This document shows, one piece after another, positions 1 to 7,915 of a stretch of 12,138 nucleotides of DNA. Both the position numbers and the translations under genes were made by a program. The DNA lies in contig CAYZPY010000074.1 in assembly GCA_964480425.1 (NCBI GenBank), positions 1-12,138 on the forward strand. Reading direction: 5' to 3'. The notes beneath the pieces were generated by a model that ran no database searches, had not been told where the DNA came from, and saw only the letters and a program-made list of their open reading frames with translations. The stretch is from CAYYMD01 sp964480425. GTDB lineage: Bacteria > Planctomycetota > Phycisphaerae > SM23-33. How positions within the stretch are numbered: position 1 is the first letter of the stretch; each line of letters begins with the position of its first letter.

Positions 1-2142
1 GGAGCCGAACAGGCACAGCCCCTTGTAAATTGTGGGCGGGGAGTCGATACGTCCGCCGGCGGTGAAAGTCCAGACGGGCTCGCCCGTGTCGGCGTCGAGG
101 GCGTGCAACTCGTGTGCGTCGATAGCGGCCACGAAACACTTGCCCCCGGCGATCGTGACGGCAGAAAGAGGACCCTCAATGTCGGCGGACCAATTTTGTT
201 TCAGTTTCGCGGGCGCCTTGGTCTTTGTGTAGGCGCTTCGTGCGGCGTCGTGGCGGTATGTGGGCCAATCCGAATCTGAAATTTCAAATTTAAGATTTGA
301 GATTTCCTCGTATGCCGCTCCTTTTTCCAGTCGGCCTTCGTCATCGGGTTCGGTTCTCATGGCCTTTAACTGCTCGTTTTCACCGGCCAGGGCCGCGAAA
401 CCGAAGACCTTCGCCTCGGGATAGCATGCGCAATCGTGCGGCGGGGTGTACATCAGCCCGTTGGCGGGCATTATGCCCGTCAGGCACGCCCCGCGGACCC
501 AGTGATGCAGCGTCCAGGATTCCTTGTTTATGTCGAGGAACTCGATTCCCGTTCGGGACATCAGGAGATAATCCTCGGTCGCCTTTCCGCGGTAGCAGCG
601 GTGATGGAACCAGTACGCTTCCACGTCGGGCGCGAATTCCTTTCGGATCAGGCCGCTGTGCGGGTCGTATCCGCGGAAAATCCCGTCGTCCCTGCCGGTT
701 GTGGTGGCGCCGGTCCACACGAGTCCGCCGGCCACCAGCAGGTCCTCGGGCGACTGGTAGCCCGACGGGGCGTGCGGCTGCGACCAGAGGGTTTCGCCCG
801 TCTCGGCAGAGAGGGCGTACATGGAGTCCCTGCCGCCACGGTGCGGGATCATTTTCTCCCCGCCCGCCCACAGGACCACGTCCTTATACACAACCAGCGA
901 CGGCACGAAGAACGAGTGCATGTTTTCCCAGGTGGGCATCGGATCCGACGTCCAGATCTTCTGGCCGGTCTCATGATTCAGGGCCACCACCCTCTCGCCG
1001 TCGTGGAAGTAGACCCGCCGCCCGTCCGAGGCCAGCGTGGAAGGCGAGACGAACGATTCGCGCCGCCACTGTTGCCGACCGGTTTCGGCGTCGACGGCCA
1101 TGATTATCTTTTCGTCGCCCGACCAGACCTGGTCTTTGATGGCATTATTGAAGGCCCCGCGGGTTCCGCCTAATGACTTGTAATCTTTCCAGGTCTTATT
1201 GGGATGGGGATTGACCACCAGCAGCAAAGTGCCGTTGGAGGCGAGTATCTCCTCGCACCCCCTGGTGCCCTCGTAGGTGTGGAGGGTTTTTCCGGTTTTG
1301 GCGTCCAGGGCCGAAAGCGGCGCGTGCAGGCCCAGTGTAACATAGACCGTATCCTCCACCGCCACCAGCCGACGCGTCAACAGTGCCGGCCCGCTCTTGA
1401 GAGGCCAGAACCGCGTGAACCAGTCGTCGATGGGGCGCTTCCATAATACAGTTCCGTTGAAGGCGTCGCGGGCGGTGAGATACCAGTGTGACGGCAGGAC
1501 GATCGAGGCGGTGGAGCCCTCGTCGAAGATGTAGAACAGCCGGCCGTTCGCCGAGACCAGCGAACTGAGCGACGACATGTGGTCGTGGTGCCGAGCCCAC
1601 CTCGGGCTGCCTATCCACTGCATTCGGCGCAGCGGGGCGATGCGCTTGTCGCCGGAGACGGCGTTGTTGGTGGGGTCGTGCAGATAGTGCGTCCAGTCGT
1701 CTATCGCGTCGGGGCGCGGCTTGACGGTCTTCTTTCCGTCGATCCACGCCACCCCGCCCGGCGCCAGGACACGCATGACCTCGTCCATCGAGACTCTTGC
1801 CGGGTCATCTGCCACCACGAGATTCACGAGGTTGTCGATGTACGGCAGGTGCTTTGAGTCGAACCGCGCCACCGATACCGGCCCGTACAAATCCTTCGAG
1901 CGTATATAGGCGCGGGCCTTGCGGACGTTGTCGGCGTCGGCATCCAGTCCCTGGACGAGGTAACTGTCGTTGGCGCGCAGCGCCGCGGTCAGTCTGCCGT
2001 CGCCGCAACCCACGTGAACGACAAGCCCGCCCTTCAAGCCGGCGTCGGACAGGATTTGCCGCGCCTCCCGTTGCGGCGACTGCGCGCGGCACGTGGCGGC
2101 GAGGAATAATACCGCAAATGTTAAACACAACTTCGCCTTCAT
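1..2142 (-). CDS. Secreted methyltransferase / PQQ-like beta-propeller fusion protein (3' end cut by window edge)
   Basis: The frame is open from an ATG at 2142 to base 1 (714 codons, no stop), so the C-terminus is missing. AAGGAG lies 7 bases before the ATG. Residues 1-20 look like a signal peptide (KAK, then LCLTFAVLFLAAT, ending CRA-Q). Residues about 38-136 resemble a class I SAM methyltransferase: motif I VVHVGCGDG (41-49), then LAPGG (126-130). From about 190 on there are repeated PQQ-propeller blades of the type ALDAxTGxxxW (near 277, 348, 386, 442 and 680). The segment HHWVRGACLTG...PANGLMYTPPHDCAC (546-572) I associate with this planctomycete family. A second propeller part begins at DWPTYRHDAARS after a linker (about 585-624) that carries an AT-rich repeat. 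A methyltransferase domain behind a signal peptide is odd, because SAM is cytoplasmic; it may be degenerate. Substrate unknown. It follows the efflux operon but is separated from it by a terminator-like hairpin, so it is probably transcribed on its own. Confidence 0.85.
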   Translation of the reverse strand, partial: MKAKLCLTFAVLFLAATCRAQSPQREARQILSDAGLKGGLVVHVGCGDGRLTAALRANDSYLVQGLDADADNVRKARAYIRSKDLYGPVSVARFDSKHLPYIDNLVNLVVADDPARVSMDEVMRVLAPGGVAWIDGKKTVKPRPDAIDDWTHYLHDPTNNAVSGDKRIAPLRRMQWIGSPRWARHHDHMSSLSSLVSANGRLFYIFDEGSTASIVLPSHWYLTARDAFNGTVLWKRPIDDWFTRFWPLKSGPALLTRRLVAVEDTVYVTLGLHAPLSALDAKTGKTLHTYEGTRGCEEILASNGTLLLVVNPHPNKTWKDYKSLGGTRGAFNNAIKDQVWSGDEKIIMAVDAETGRQQWRRESFVSPSTLASDGRRVYFHDGERVVALNHETGQKIWTSDPMPTWENMHSFFVPSLVVYKDVVLWAGGEKMIPHRGGRDSMYALSAETGETLWSQPHAPSGYQSPEDLLVAGGLVWTGATTTGRDDGIFRGYDPHSGLIRKEFAPDVEAYWFHHRCYRGKATEDYLLMSRTGIEFLDINKESWTLHHWVRGACLTGIMPANGLMYTPPHDCACYPEAKVFGFAALAGENEQLKAMRTEPDDEGRLEKGAAYEEISNLKFEISDSDWPTYRHDAARSAYTKTKAPAKLKQNWSADIEGPLSAVTIAGGKCFVAAIDAHELHALDADTGEPVWTFTAGGRIDSPPTIYKGLCLFGS
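273..305. repeat. AT-rich near-palindromic repeat inside the propeller gene
   Basis: An abruptly AT-rich 33-base stretch lies in GC-rich coding sequence. It is built of AAATTT, AAATCT and AGATTT words. Bases 273-304 match their own reverse complement at 26 of 32 positions. On the minus strand it encodes ISNLKFEIS (residues 614-622) in the linker between two propeller parts. The length is 11 codons, so its presence or absence keeps the frame. I recall similar ISNLKFEIS-like words in unrelated proteins of Planctomycetota and Verrucomicrobiota, suggesting a dispersed element; only one copy is visible here. Confidence 0.6.
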
Positions 2143-2149
2143 TTTCGTG

Positions 2150-2155
2150 CTCCTT
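2150..2155 (-). promoter_or_regulatory. Shine-Dalgarno sequence of the propeller gene
   Basis: AAGGAG on the minus strand, 7 bases before the ATG at 2142. It is the clearest ribosome binding site in the window and fixes this start. Confidence 0.7.
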
Positions 2156-2271
2156 TGTCATACCGGCCCGTCGTATGCTTAGGCAGGCAATATCCGTCAT
2201 TTCCAAAACATACCGTCGAACCGTCCTGCGGCGACAGGAACAATCATCCGTTGTCCGCGCCCCTGCCGTCT

Positions 2272-2299
2272 AAAATGCGGGCGCCTGATCCGGCGCCCG
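2272..2299 (-). terminator. Rho-independent terminator-like hairpin after the efflux operon
   Basis: A perfect 8-bp stem (CGGGCGCC / GGCGCCCG at 2278-2285 and 2292-2299) with a 6-base loop lies about 40 bases after the pump's stop codon. On the minus strand it is followed by CATTTTA, a short four-T run. On the plus strand it is followed by a six-T run at 2304-2309, so the T-tract is actually better in the direction where no gene is seen. The rest of the gap 2143-2337 shows no gene and no convincing promoter. Confidence 0.6.
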
Positions 2300-2337
2300 G
2301 TTATTTTTTACCACGTTTGGCGGAGATAATCCACACA

Positions 2338-5300
2338 CTACCGCCCCCGGGCGGGGTCCGGCGCGAATCCCGCCGCTCGCTTGGCCAGGTAGAAAACTAC
2401 CGGATACAACAGAAGCAACCCCACGTATCCGGTGATTATGCCGCCTATCATGGGCACGGCCAGGCGGCGCATGGTGTCGGCACCGGCGCCGGCGGCCCAC
2501 AGCAGCGGCGCCAGTCCGATGAACGTGGTAAGTTCGGTCATGGTAATGGGACGGATGCGGCGCACCGCACCGTCGCGCACGGCGTCGGTCAGATCGTCGG
2601 GATTGCGCATGCGGCCTCGGGAGACGAACTGTCCGTAACTTCCCTCCAGGTACATCAGCAGGACCAGGCCCGTTTCGACCTCCAGTCCCGCCAGTGCAAT
2701 CAGGCCCACCCACACCGCAAGCGACACGTTGTACTCCAGCAGGTACAACAGCCAGAACGAACCGACCAGCGAGAACGGAAGCACCAGCAACAGTATCCCC
2801 ACCCTCACCCAACTTCGGGTAGCCGCGTACAGCAACAGGAGAATCACCACCCCCGTCAGGGGCACGACCACGGCCAGGCGACGCCTGGCTTCCTGCATGT
2901 ATTCATATTGTCCCGACCAGGCGATGCTGTATCCGGGCGGGAGTTCCAGATTTTTCTCGATTACTTCCCGCGCCCGGCGGACGTACCTGCCTATGTCGAT
3001 GCCGGCGATATCCACGTAAATCCAGCCGGACAGGCGCGCGTTTTCGCTCTTTATCACCGGGGGACCCTTGTGAATTATTATGTCGGTCAGTTGTCCCAGC
3101 GGCACCTGCGCGCCCGAGGGCGTATCGACCAGAACCTGCTCGACGTTGCTGATATTGTCGCGCAGTTCGCGAGGGTATCGCACGTTTACGGGATACCGCT
3201 GCAGGCCTTCCACGGTCTGTGTTACGTTCATGCCTCCCAGCGCCGATGAGATAACGTCCTGTACGTCGCCCACGGCCAGGGCGTATCGGTCTATCTCGTC
3301 TCGTTTTATTTTGATGTCGATATAGTTTCCGCCCGTTGTTTTGTCCGAAAAGGCGCTGGTCGTGTAAGGCCTGGTTGACGGGTCGGTGAGAATCGCGTTG
3401 GAGATCCGCTCGGAAAGGCGGGACAGTTCCTCCAGGTCCGGGCCCATCAGTTTAATTCCCACCGGCGTCTTTATGCCGGTCGTGAGCATGTCTATGCGTG
3501 TCCTTATGGGCATAGTCCAGGCGTTAGTGAGCCCGGGAATCTGCAGGGCGTCGTTGAGACCGGGTACGTGAATTGTTTTTCCCGAACCCGTCGGCAGGTC
3601 GTAGCCGTACACCAGTTCATCCACGTTGATGGGTCTGCGGTCGGACCAGATTTTCCGTGGAAGCCAGGCCGCCCATCCGGGCCAGCCGCTGTAGAACCGC
3701 TCCACGGGGCGGGTTCGCCATTTGTGCTTGTCCCGGTGGAGCGTGATGGTGGTTTCCATCATCGACATAGGGGCAGGGTCGGTGGCGGTTTCTGCCCGCC
3801 CTATCTTTCCGAACACCGTCTTGACCTCGGGGGATTTCGTGATGATCTTATCGGTCTGCTGGAGCAGTTCGCGGGCGCGGGTTATGCCGATTCCCGGGTC
3901 GGTGGTCGGCATGTAAAGCAGGTCGCCTTCTTCCAGCGGCGGCATGAATTCGCTGCCCAGGTGGGTGAAGGGATACACGGTGGCGGCAATTACAATCAGC
4001 GCCACTACCGACGTGCCCCACTTGTGACGCATCACGAAGTTGAACACCGGGCCGTAGGCCTTTTCGAGGAAAATGCTGGTTGGGTTACGATGCTGGGGGA
4101 ATATTTTCTGCGGCAGGAGGATAACGCCCGCGGCCACAATCCAGCCGACGAGAATCCACCATCTCCACGCCGCCAGTCGAGGCAACGGCGCCAAGGCGAT
4201 AGCCCCGGCCGGGAGCAACACAATCCCCACATATAACGCCAAGCGCTTAAGTGCGGACAAACGACCGGGAACCATTCTTCGCCGCACCAGTAACACCATC
4301 AGCACCGGTATGACGGTGACCGAAAGCACAGCCGCCGCCGCCATGGCGAACGTCTTGGTGTAGGCAAGAGGCCTGAACAGTCGCCCCGCCTGCTGTCCGA
4401 GCACGAAGATGGGCAAAAAACTGGCGGTGATAATCAGCAACGAGAAAAACAAAGTGGGCCCCACTTCGGCGGCGGCCTGGGCAATAACCGCCGTGCGAGG
4501 CGACGGGTTCGAGGCGCGGTCGTTGCGAGCCAGGTGCTTGTGGGCGTTTTCGACCATCACGATGGACGAATCCACCATCACGCCGATGGAGATGGCTATT
4601 CCGCCCAGCGACATTATGTTTGCATTGATGCCCGCCACGTGCATCACCAACAGTGTCGCAAGCACGGCGGTGGGAAGGACTAACGCAGCCACAAGCGCGC
4701 TGCGGGCGTGCAGCAGGAAGATCACGATTACCAGCGAGACGACAATGATTTCCTCGATGAGTGTCTCGTGGACGGTCTCGATGGAACGTTCGATGAGGTC
4801 GCTGCGGTCGTACGCAACGCGAAGGTCCACGCCGGGCGGCAGGCCCTGCTTCGGTTCCTCCAGTTTTTCTCTTACGCGTACAATGGTGGCCTGTGCGTTC
4901 TGTGCGAACCGCATAACCACCATCCCGCCGACCACCTCGCCGAGACCGTTCCACTCGGCGATGCCTCGGCGGATGTCCGAGCCGAGATGAACTTCCGCCA
5001 CGTCCGCCAGGCGTATGGGGACCCCCTGCCGGGATGCGCCCAGGGCGATTCTTTTCAGGTCGTCTATGACCTTTGGGGTGCGAATCCGATCCGGAGTCTT
5101 GCCGTCTTCACGGGCCTGGTCCGGTTCCTCATCCGTAACGGTCCCCAGATACCCCAGGCCGCGGACCATGTATTCCGTCTCGCTGCGCTCGATGAGCCGG
5201 CCGCCCACGTCGCGGTTGGACCGGCGGATGGCCTGCTTTACATGCCGGAGTGATATGTCGTAGGCCTGGAGTTTAACCGGGTCCACCACCACCTGGTACT

Positions 5301-6018
5301 GCTTTACGAAACCGCCCACCGGCGCAACTTCGCTGACGCCCTCCACTGCCGTCAGTTCGTATCTCAGATACCAATCCTGTAAGCCGCGTAAATCCGACAG
5401 ATCCTGGTCGGACCTGACCAGTTTTTCGCCGTCCAGCGGGCAGGTGTCGCGCCGGTCGAATACGCGGTGGTGTTCAAGCCGGGTACGTATTGCCTTGTTC
5501 GCATCGGACTTTTCGGCGTACCACTTGTTTGTTATGGGATCCCGCCAAAATCCTTTAGGATGGTTGGGGCAGTATTCGCCGGTGGTCAGGATATACTGGT
5601 AAATCCATCCCACGGCGGTGGCGTCGGGGCCAAGTTGGGGCGTTACGCCTTCGGGCAGGCGCCCGGAGACGGTGCTGAGTTGTTCCAGCACGCGGCTGCG
5701 GGCCCAGTACATGTCAGTTCCGTCCTCAAATATGATATAAACGAAACTGGTTCCGAACATGCTGTATCCGCGGACAACCCTGGCCTGGGGCACCGCCAGC
5801 ATGGCAGTGGTAAGCGGGTACGTGACCTGGTCCTCCACGATCTGGGGCGCCTGTCCGGGAAAGTCGGTGCGTACGACCACCTGCACATCCGAAAGGTCGG
5901 GTATGGCATCGATAGTAATGTTCCGCGCAGCCCATACGCCGGCGGCGATAAGAATCGCCGTCAGCACCAGGACCATGGCGCGGTTGTGGACGCACCAGTG
6001 AATGAGGCGTGCGATCAT
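2338..6018 (-). CDS. cusA: CusA-type heavy-metal efflux RND pump (inner membrane)
   Basis: Proton-driven pump of a tripartite efflux complex, 1226 residues; E. coli CusA is about 1050. The ATG at 6018, one base after the adaptor's stop, gives the family N-terminus (MIARLIHWCVHNRAMVL, first membrane segment about 16-30); an upstream in-frame extension inside the adaptor gene is not RND-like. The family motif ARNITIDAIPDLSDVQV is at 31-47. The fourth-helix signature GGIAISIGVMVDSSIVMVEN (472-491, D483, E490) matches the Cu/Ag (HME4) subgroup rather than Co/Zn CzcA. RIDMLTTGIKTPVGIK (841-856) and TVEGLQRYPVNVRYP (935-949) are typical. A Met cluster (M751, M753, M754) lies near the ETATD motif. 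Unusual: a Cys/His insert at about 147-203 and an extra pair of hydrophobic segments at about 592-635. Likely substrate Cu(I)/Ag(I), by family and adaptor type; not proven by sequence alone. Confidence 0.93.
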   Translation of the reverse strand: MIARLIHWCVHNRAMVLVLTAILIAAGVWAARNITIDAIPDLSDVQVVVRTDFPGQAPQIVEDQVTYPLTTAMLAVPQARVVRGYSMFGTSFVYIIFEDGTDMYWARSRVLEQLSTVSGRLPEGVTPQLGPDATAVGWIYQYILTTGEYCPNHPKGFWRDPITNKWYAEKSDANKAIRTRLEHHRVFDRRDTCPLDGEKLVRSDQDLSDLRGLQDWYLRYELTAVEGVSEVAPVGGFVKQYQVVVDPVKLQAYDISLRHVKQAIRRSNRDVGGRLIERSETEYMVRGLGYLGTVTDEEPDQAREDGKTPDRIRTPKVIDDLKRIALGASRQGVPIRLADVAEVHLGSDIRRGIAEWNGLGEVVGGMVVMRFAQNAQATIVRVREKLEEPKQGLPPGVDLRVAYDRSDLIERSIETVHETLIEEIIVVSLVIVIFLLHARSALVAALVLPTAVLATLLVMHVAGINANIMSLGGIAISIGVMVDSSIVMVENAHKHLARNDRASNPSPRTAVIAQAAAEVGPTLFFSLLIITASFLPIFVLGQQAGRLFRPLAYTKTFAMAAAAVLSVTVIPVLMVLLVRRRMVPGRLSALKRLALYVGIVLLPAGAIALAPLPRLAAWRWWILVGWIVAAGVILLPQKIFPQHRNPTSIFLEKAYGPVFNFVMRHKWGTSVVALIVIAATVYPFTHLGSEFMPPLEEGDLLYMPTTDPGIGITRARELLQQTDKIITKSPEVKTVFGKIGRAETATDPAPMSMMETTITLHRDKHKWRTRPVERFYSGWPGWAAWLPRKIWSDRRPINVDELVYGYDLPTGSGKTIHVPGLNDALQIPGLTNAWTMPIRTRIDMLTTGIKTPVGIKLMGPDLEELSRLSERISNAILTDPSTRPYTTSAFSDKTTGGNYIDIKIKRDEIDRYALAVGDVQDVISSALGGMNVTQTVEGLQRYPVNVRYPRELRDNISNVEQVLVDTPSGAQVPLGQLTDIIIHKGPPVIKSENARLSGWIYVDIAGIDIGRYVRRAREVIEKNLELPPGYSIAWSGQYEYMQEARRRLAVVVPLTGVVILLLLYAATRSWVRVGILLLVLPFSLVGSFWLLYLLEYNVSLAVWVGLIALAGLEVETGLVLLMYLEGSYGQFVSRGRMRNPDDLTDAVRDGAVRRIRPITMTELTTFIGLAPLLWAAGAGADTMRRLAVPMIGGIITGYVGLLLLYPVVFYLAKRAAGFAPDPARGR

Positions 6019-6019
6019 C

Positions 6020-7915
6020 TCAGCGAGTCGCCTTTCCCGGCGCCGAGGCCGGTTGCGCGGTCGCTCCATCGGCGGCCGGGAGGGCATAGCGCTCGTCGTA
6101 GCATTTGAGCATCCTGCTGCCGTAGTACGGATTGCGGACGTCGCCGGACGACTGCATCCACACCGTGCCGCCCTGACCCTGGCGATACATCGGACAGTGC
6201 AATACGTGGACCTCCCCCACACCGGCGGGAACGCCGGTGTCCTTCAGCAGTTTCGCCAGCGAGGTGCTCAAGTCCGCAAAATTCAGGCGAGCGTCGTCCA
6301 GTTTCTCCACCTCGCCCAGTTCCAGAGCCGCCTGCCTCGCCGTGGCCGCTTCGGTGTGTCGGGACCAGAAATCCTCATCTGCGGGAATTTCATGCCCGAT
6401 GAGATCGGTAATCGAGTCAGCAAGTCTTTGGGCCTTGCCGGAGATGCCTTCGGTTGAATCTTTCGCCAGCACGGTTTGTATCTCGAAATACCGGTCAAGG
6501 ATCTTACTCAGCGCCTCTTTTGCCGGTGCGGGCAACTCGGTCGTTTGGCCCTCGTCGGCGAGGTCCGCCGAGACGGTCTTCTTGTAGGCAAGGTCCTCGC
6601 CTATCATCTTTGCCAGCGCCTCGCGGAGTTTGGCCTCGCTGTCGATGAGGAACTGACCGGAAGTGACCACCTGCTCGCCGGGCTTCAGACCGTCGATCAC
6701 CTGTAACATCTTTTCGCCGACCTCAACACCGAGTTTAACGTCTCTGGGTTCGAAACGGCCTCGCCCCTTCCATACGAACGCCACCTTGCGCTTGCCGGTG
6801 TCGATGACGGCCGATCGCGGCACAAGCGTTCGACGCTTCGCCAGTGTGCTTTCCAACGTAACGTCGGCGAACATGCCCGGCTTGAGCAGGCCGTCGGGGT
6901 TTTCGAACTCCAGGCGGATCTGTACCTCCCGGGTCTTGTTGTCCAGGTACGGATAAATGTAAACCACTTTTCCCTCGAACTGAAGGCCGGGAAGGTAAGG
7001 CAGCGACATAACCGCCTTATGCCCCTGCGATACATAAGGCAACTGATACTCGTACAGCGTCACCATCACCCACACCGTGGACAAGTCTGCAATCTGAAAG
7101 ACCCGCATGCCCGGATCGACCTTCATGCCCTCGCGAGCGTGCTTGTCTATCACCACGCCCTTGTACGGGCTGTGTATCGCCATGGTCTTGGAGGGCTTGC
7201 CCTCCTTACGCAGCGCCTTTATCTGCTCGTCAGTGATGTCGAAATACTCCAGGCGCGTCCGCACGGCCCGGAGAAGATCCGTTTGCCTCTCCTGGCGATT
7301 GTCTTTTTCACGGCTGCGACTGTTCCGCCAGGCAAGCAGGTATTCCTCCTGGGCGGCGTAGAGTTCGGGCGAGTACAATTCGAACAGTACGTCCCCGGCC
7401 TCCACCGGCGCGCCCACGTAGTCGACGTTCAGTTTCTCGATCCACCCTGAAACCTTGATGTTGATGTCGCGCACGGAGGTTTCGTTGTAATCGACCGAAC
7501 CGACGGTGCGTATCTTCTTGGTCAGCGGACCTTTCCTGACCGATTCGACACGGACGCCCATGTTCTGCACCACCACCGGGTCGATATCGATTTGACCGGC
7601 GAATTTTTTCGGATCCAGGGGCGTGAGTTCCATATGGCAGATGGGGCAGTTGCCCGGCTCGGGCAACACAACCCACGGATGCATCCCGCAGGTGTAATAT
7701 TGCAGTTGTTCCTGGTCTCCCGTCTCGGCGGTCTCTGGAGGTCGTTCGAGACCCGCGAGCACCAGGATTTGATTGAAACCGCTTTTTATCTGCCGGTCGT
7801 ATACGGCGCCGACCACCACGCCCGCCAGGACCGCCGATATAACAACAATCGCTGTTACGATATTCCGGCGCCTCCGCCGGGGCGGGGGCGAATCTGGTTT
7901 CCTGTCGTCATTCAT
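6020..7915 (-). CDS. cusB: CusB/CzcB-type membrane-fusion protein with N-terminal heavy-metal-binding and C-terminal DUF3347-like domains
   Basis: Periplasmic adaptor joining the pump to the outer-membrane channel, 631 residues. A basic N-terminus (RRRRR 13-17) and one hydrophobic segment (about 19-38) anchor it. Residues 73-100 form the heavy-metal-binding module: YYTCGMHP, then NCPICHMELTPL (C76, H79, C90, C93, H94, M95). Residues about 108-430 are the HlyD-like body: barrel-sandwich halves around KVSGWIEKLNVDYVGAPVEAGD and IHSPYKGVV, a hairpin between them, then the beta-barrel (VWVMVTLYEY) and the membrane-proximal part (GLKPGEQVV). Residues about 462-607 resemble DUF3347: helices, then HCPM (573-576), NPYYG (595-599) and MLKC (602-605), which would place Cys and Met together. 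The ATG at 7915 has GAGGA 5 bases upstream and overlaps the channel gene's stop by 8 bases, so translation is probably coupled. Both extra modules point to copper or silver. Confidence 0.93.
   Translation of the reverse strand: MNDDRKPDSPPPRRRRRNIVTAIVVISAVLAGVVVGAVYDRQIKSGFNQILVLAGLERPPETAETGDQEQLQYYTCGMHPWVVLPEPGNCPICHMELTPLDPKKFAGQIDIDPVVVQNMGVRVESVRKGPLTKKIRTVGSVDYNETSVRDINIKVSGWIEKLNVDYVGAPVEAGDVLFELYSPELYAAQEEYLLAWRNSRSREKDNRQERQTDLLRAVRTRLEYFDITDEQIKALRKEGKPSKTMAIHSPYKGVVIDKHAREGMKVDPGMRVFQIADLSTVWVMVTLYEYQLPYVSQGHKAVMSLPYLPGLQFEGKVVYIYPYLDNKTREVQIRLEFENPDGLLKPGMFADVTLESTLAKRRTLVPRSAVIDTGKRKVAFVWKGRGRFEPRDVKLGVEVGEKMLQVIDGLKPGEQVVTSGQFLIDSEAKLREALAKMIGEDLAYKKTVSADLADEGQTTELPAPAKEALSKILDRYFEIQTVLAKDSTEGISGKAQRLADSITDLIGHEIPADEDFWSRHTEAATARQAALELGEVEKLDDARLNFADLSTSLAKLLKDTGVPAGVGEVHVLHCPMYRQGQGGTVWMQSSGDVRNPYYGSRMLKCYDERYALPAADGATAQPASAPGKATR

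Noticed and set aside
297..1103. Plus-strand open frame of 268 codons
   Set aside because: Arg/Pro-rich translation antisense to the propeller gene, whose minus-strand frame is continuous and carries recognisable PQQ repeats.
2272..2309. Hairpin with six-T run on the plus strand as the terminator of a plus-strand gene
   Set aside because: No supportable plus-strand gene ends nearby; more likely the element serves the minus-strand efflux operon or works in both directions.
2155..3249. Long plus-strand open frame (364 codons) opposite the end of the pump gene
   Set aside because: Low-complexity, Gln/His/Arg-rich translation with no family resemblance; it lies antisense to clearly conserved RND sequence and reflects the GC-rich codon pattern.
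3574..3588. GSGKT in the pump (residues 811-815) as a possible Walker A nucleotide-binding loop
   Set aside because: The glycine needed four residues before GKT is absent, and the segment lies in a periplasmic loop where no nucleotide is expected.
4247..4954. Minus-strand open frame of 235 codons within the pump gene
   Set aside because: Wrong frame of conserved pump sequence; the translation is Arg/His/Gly-rich with no family.
6019..6222. 68-residue upstream extension of the pump reading frame
   Set aside because: It overlaps the conserved C-terminus of the adaptor and reads as Arg/Cys-rich nonsense; the ATG at 6018 gives the standard RND N-terminus.
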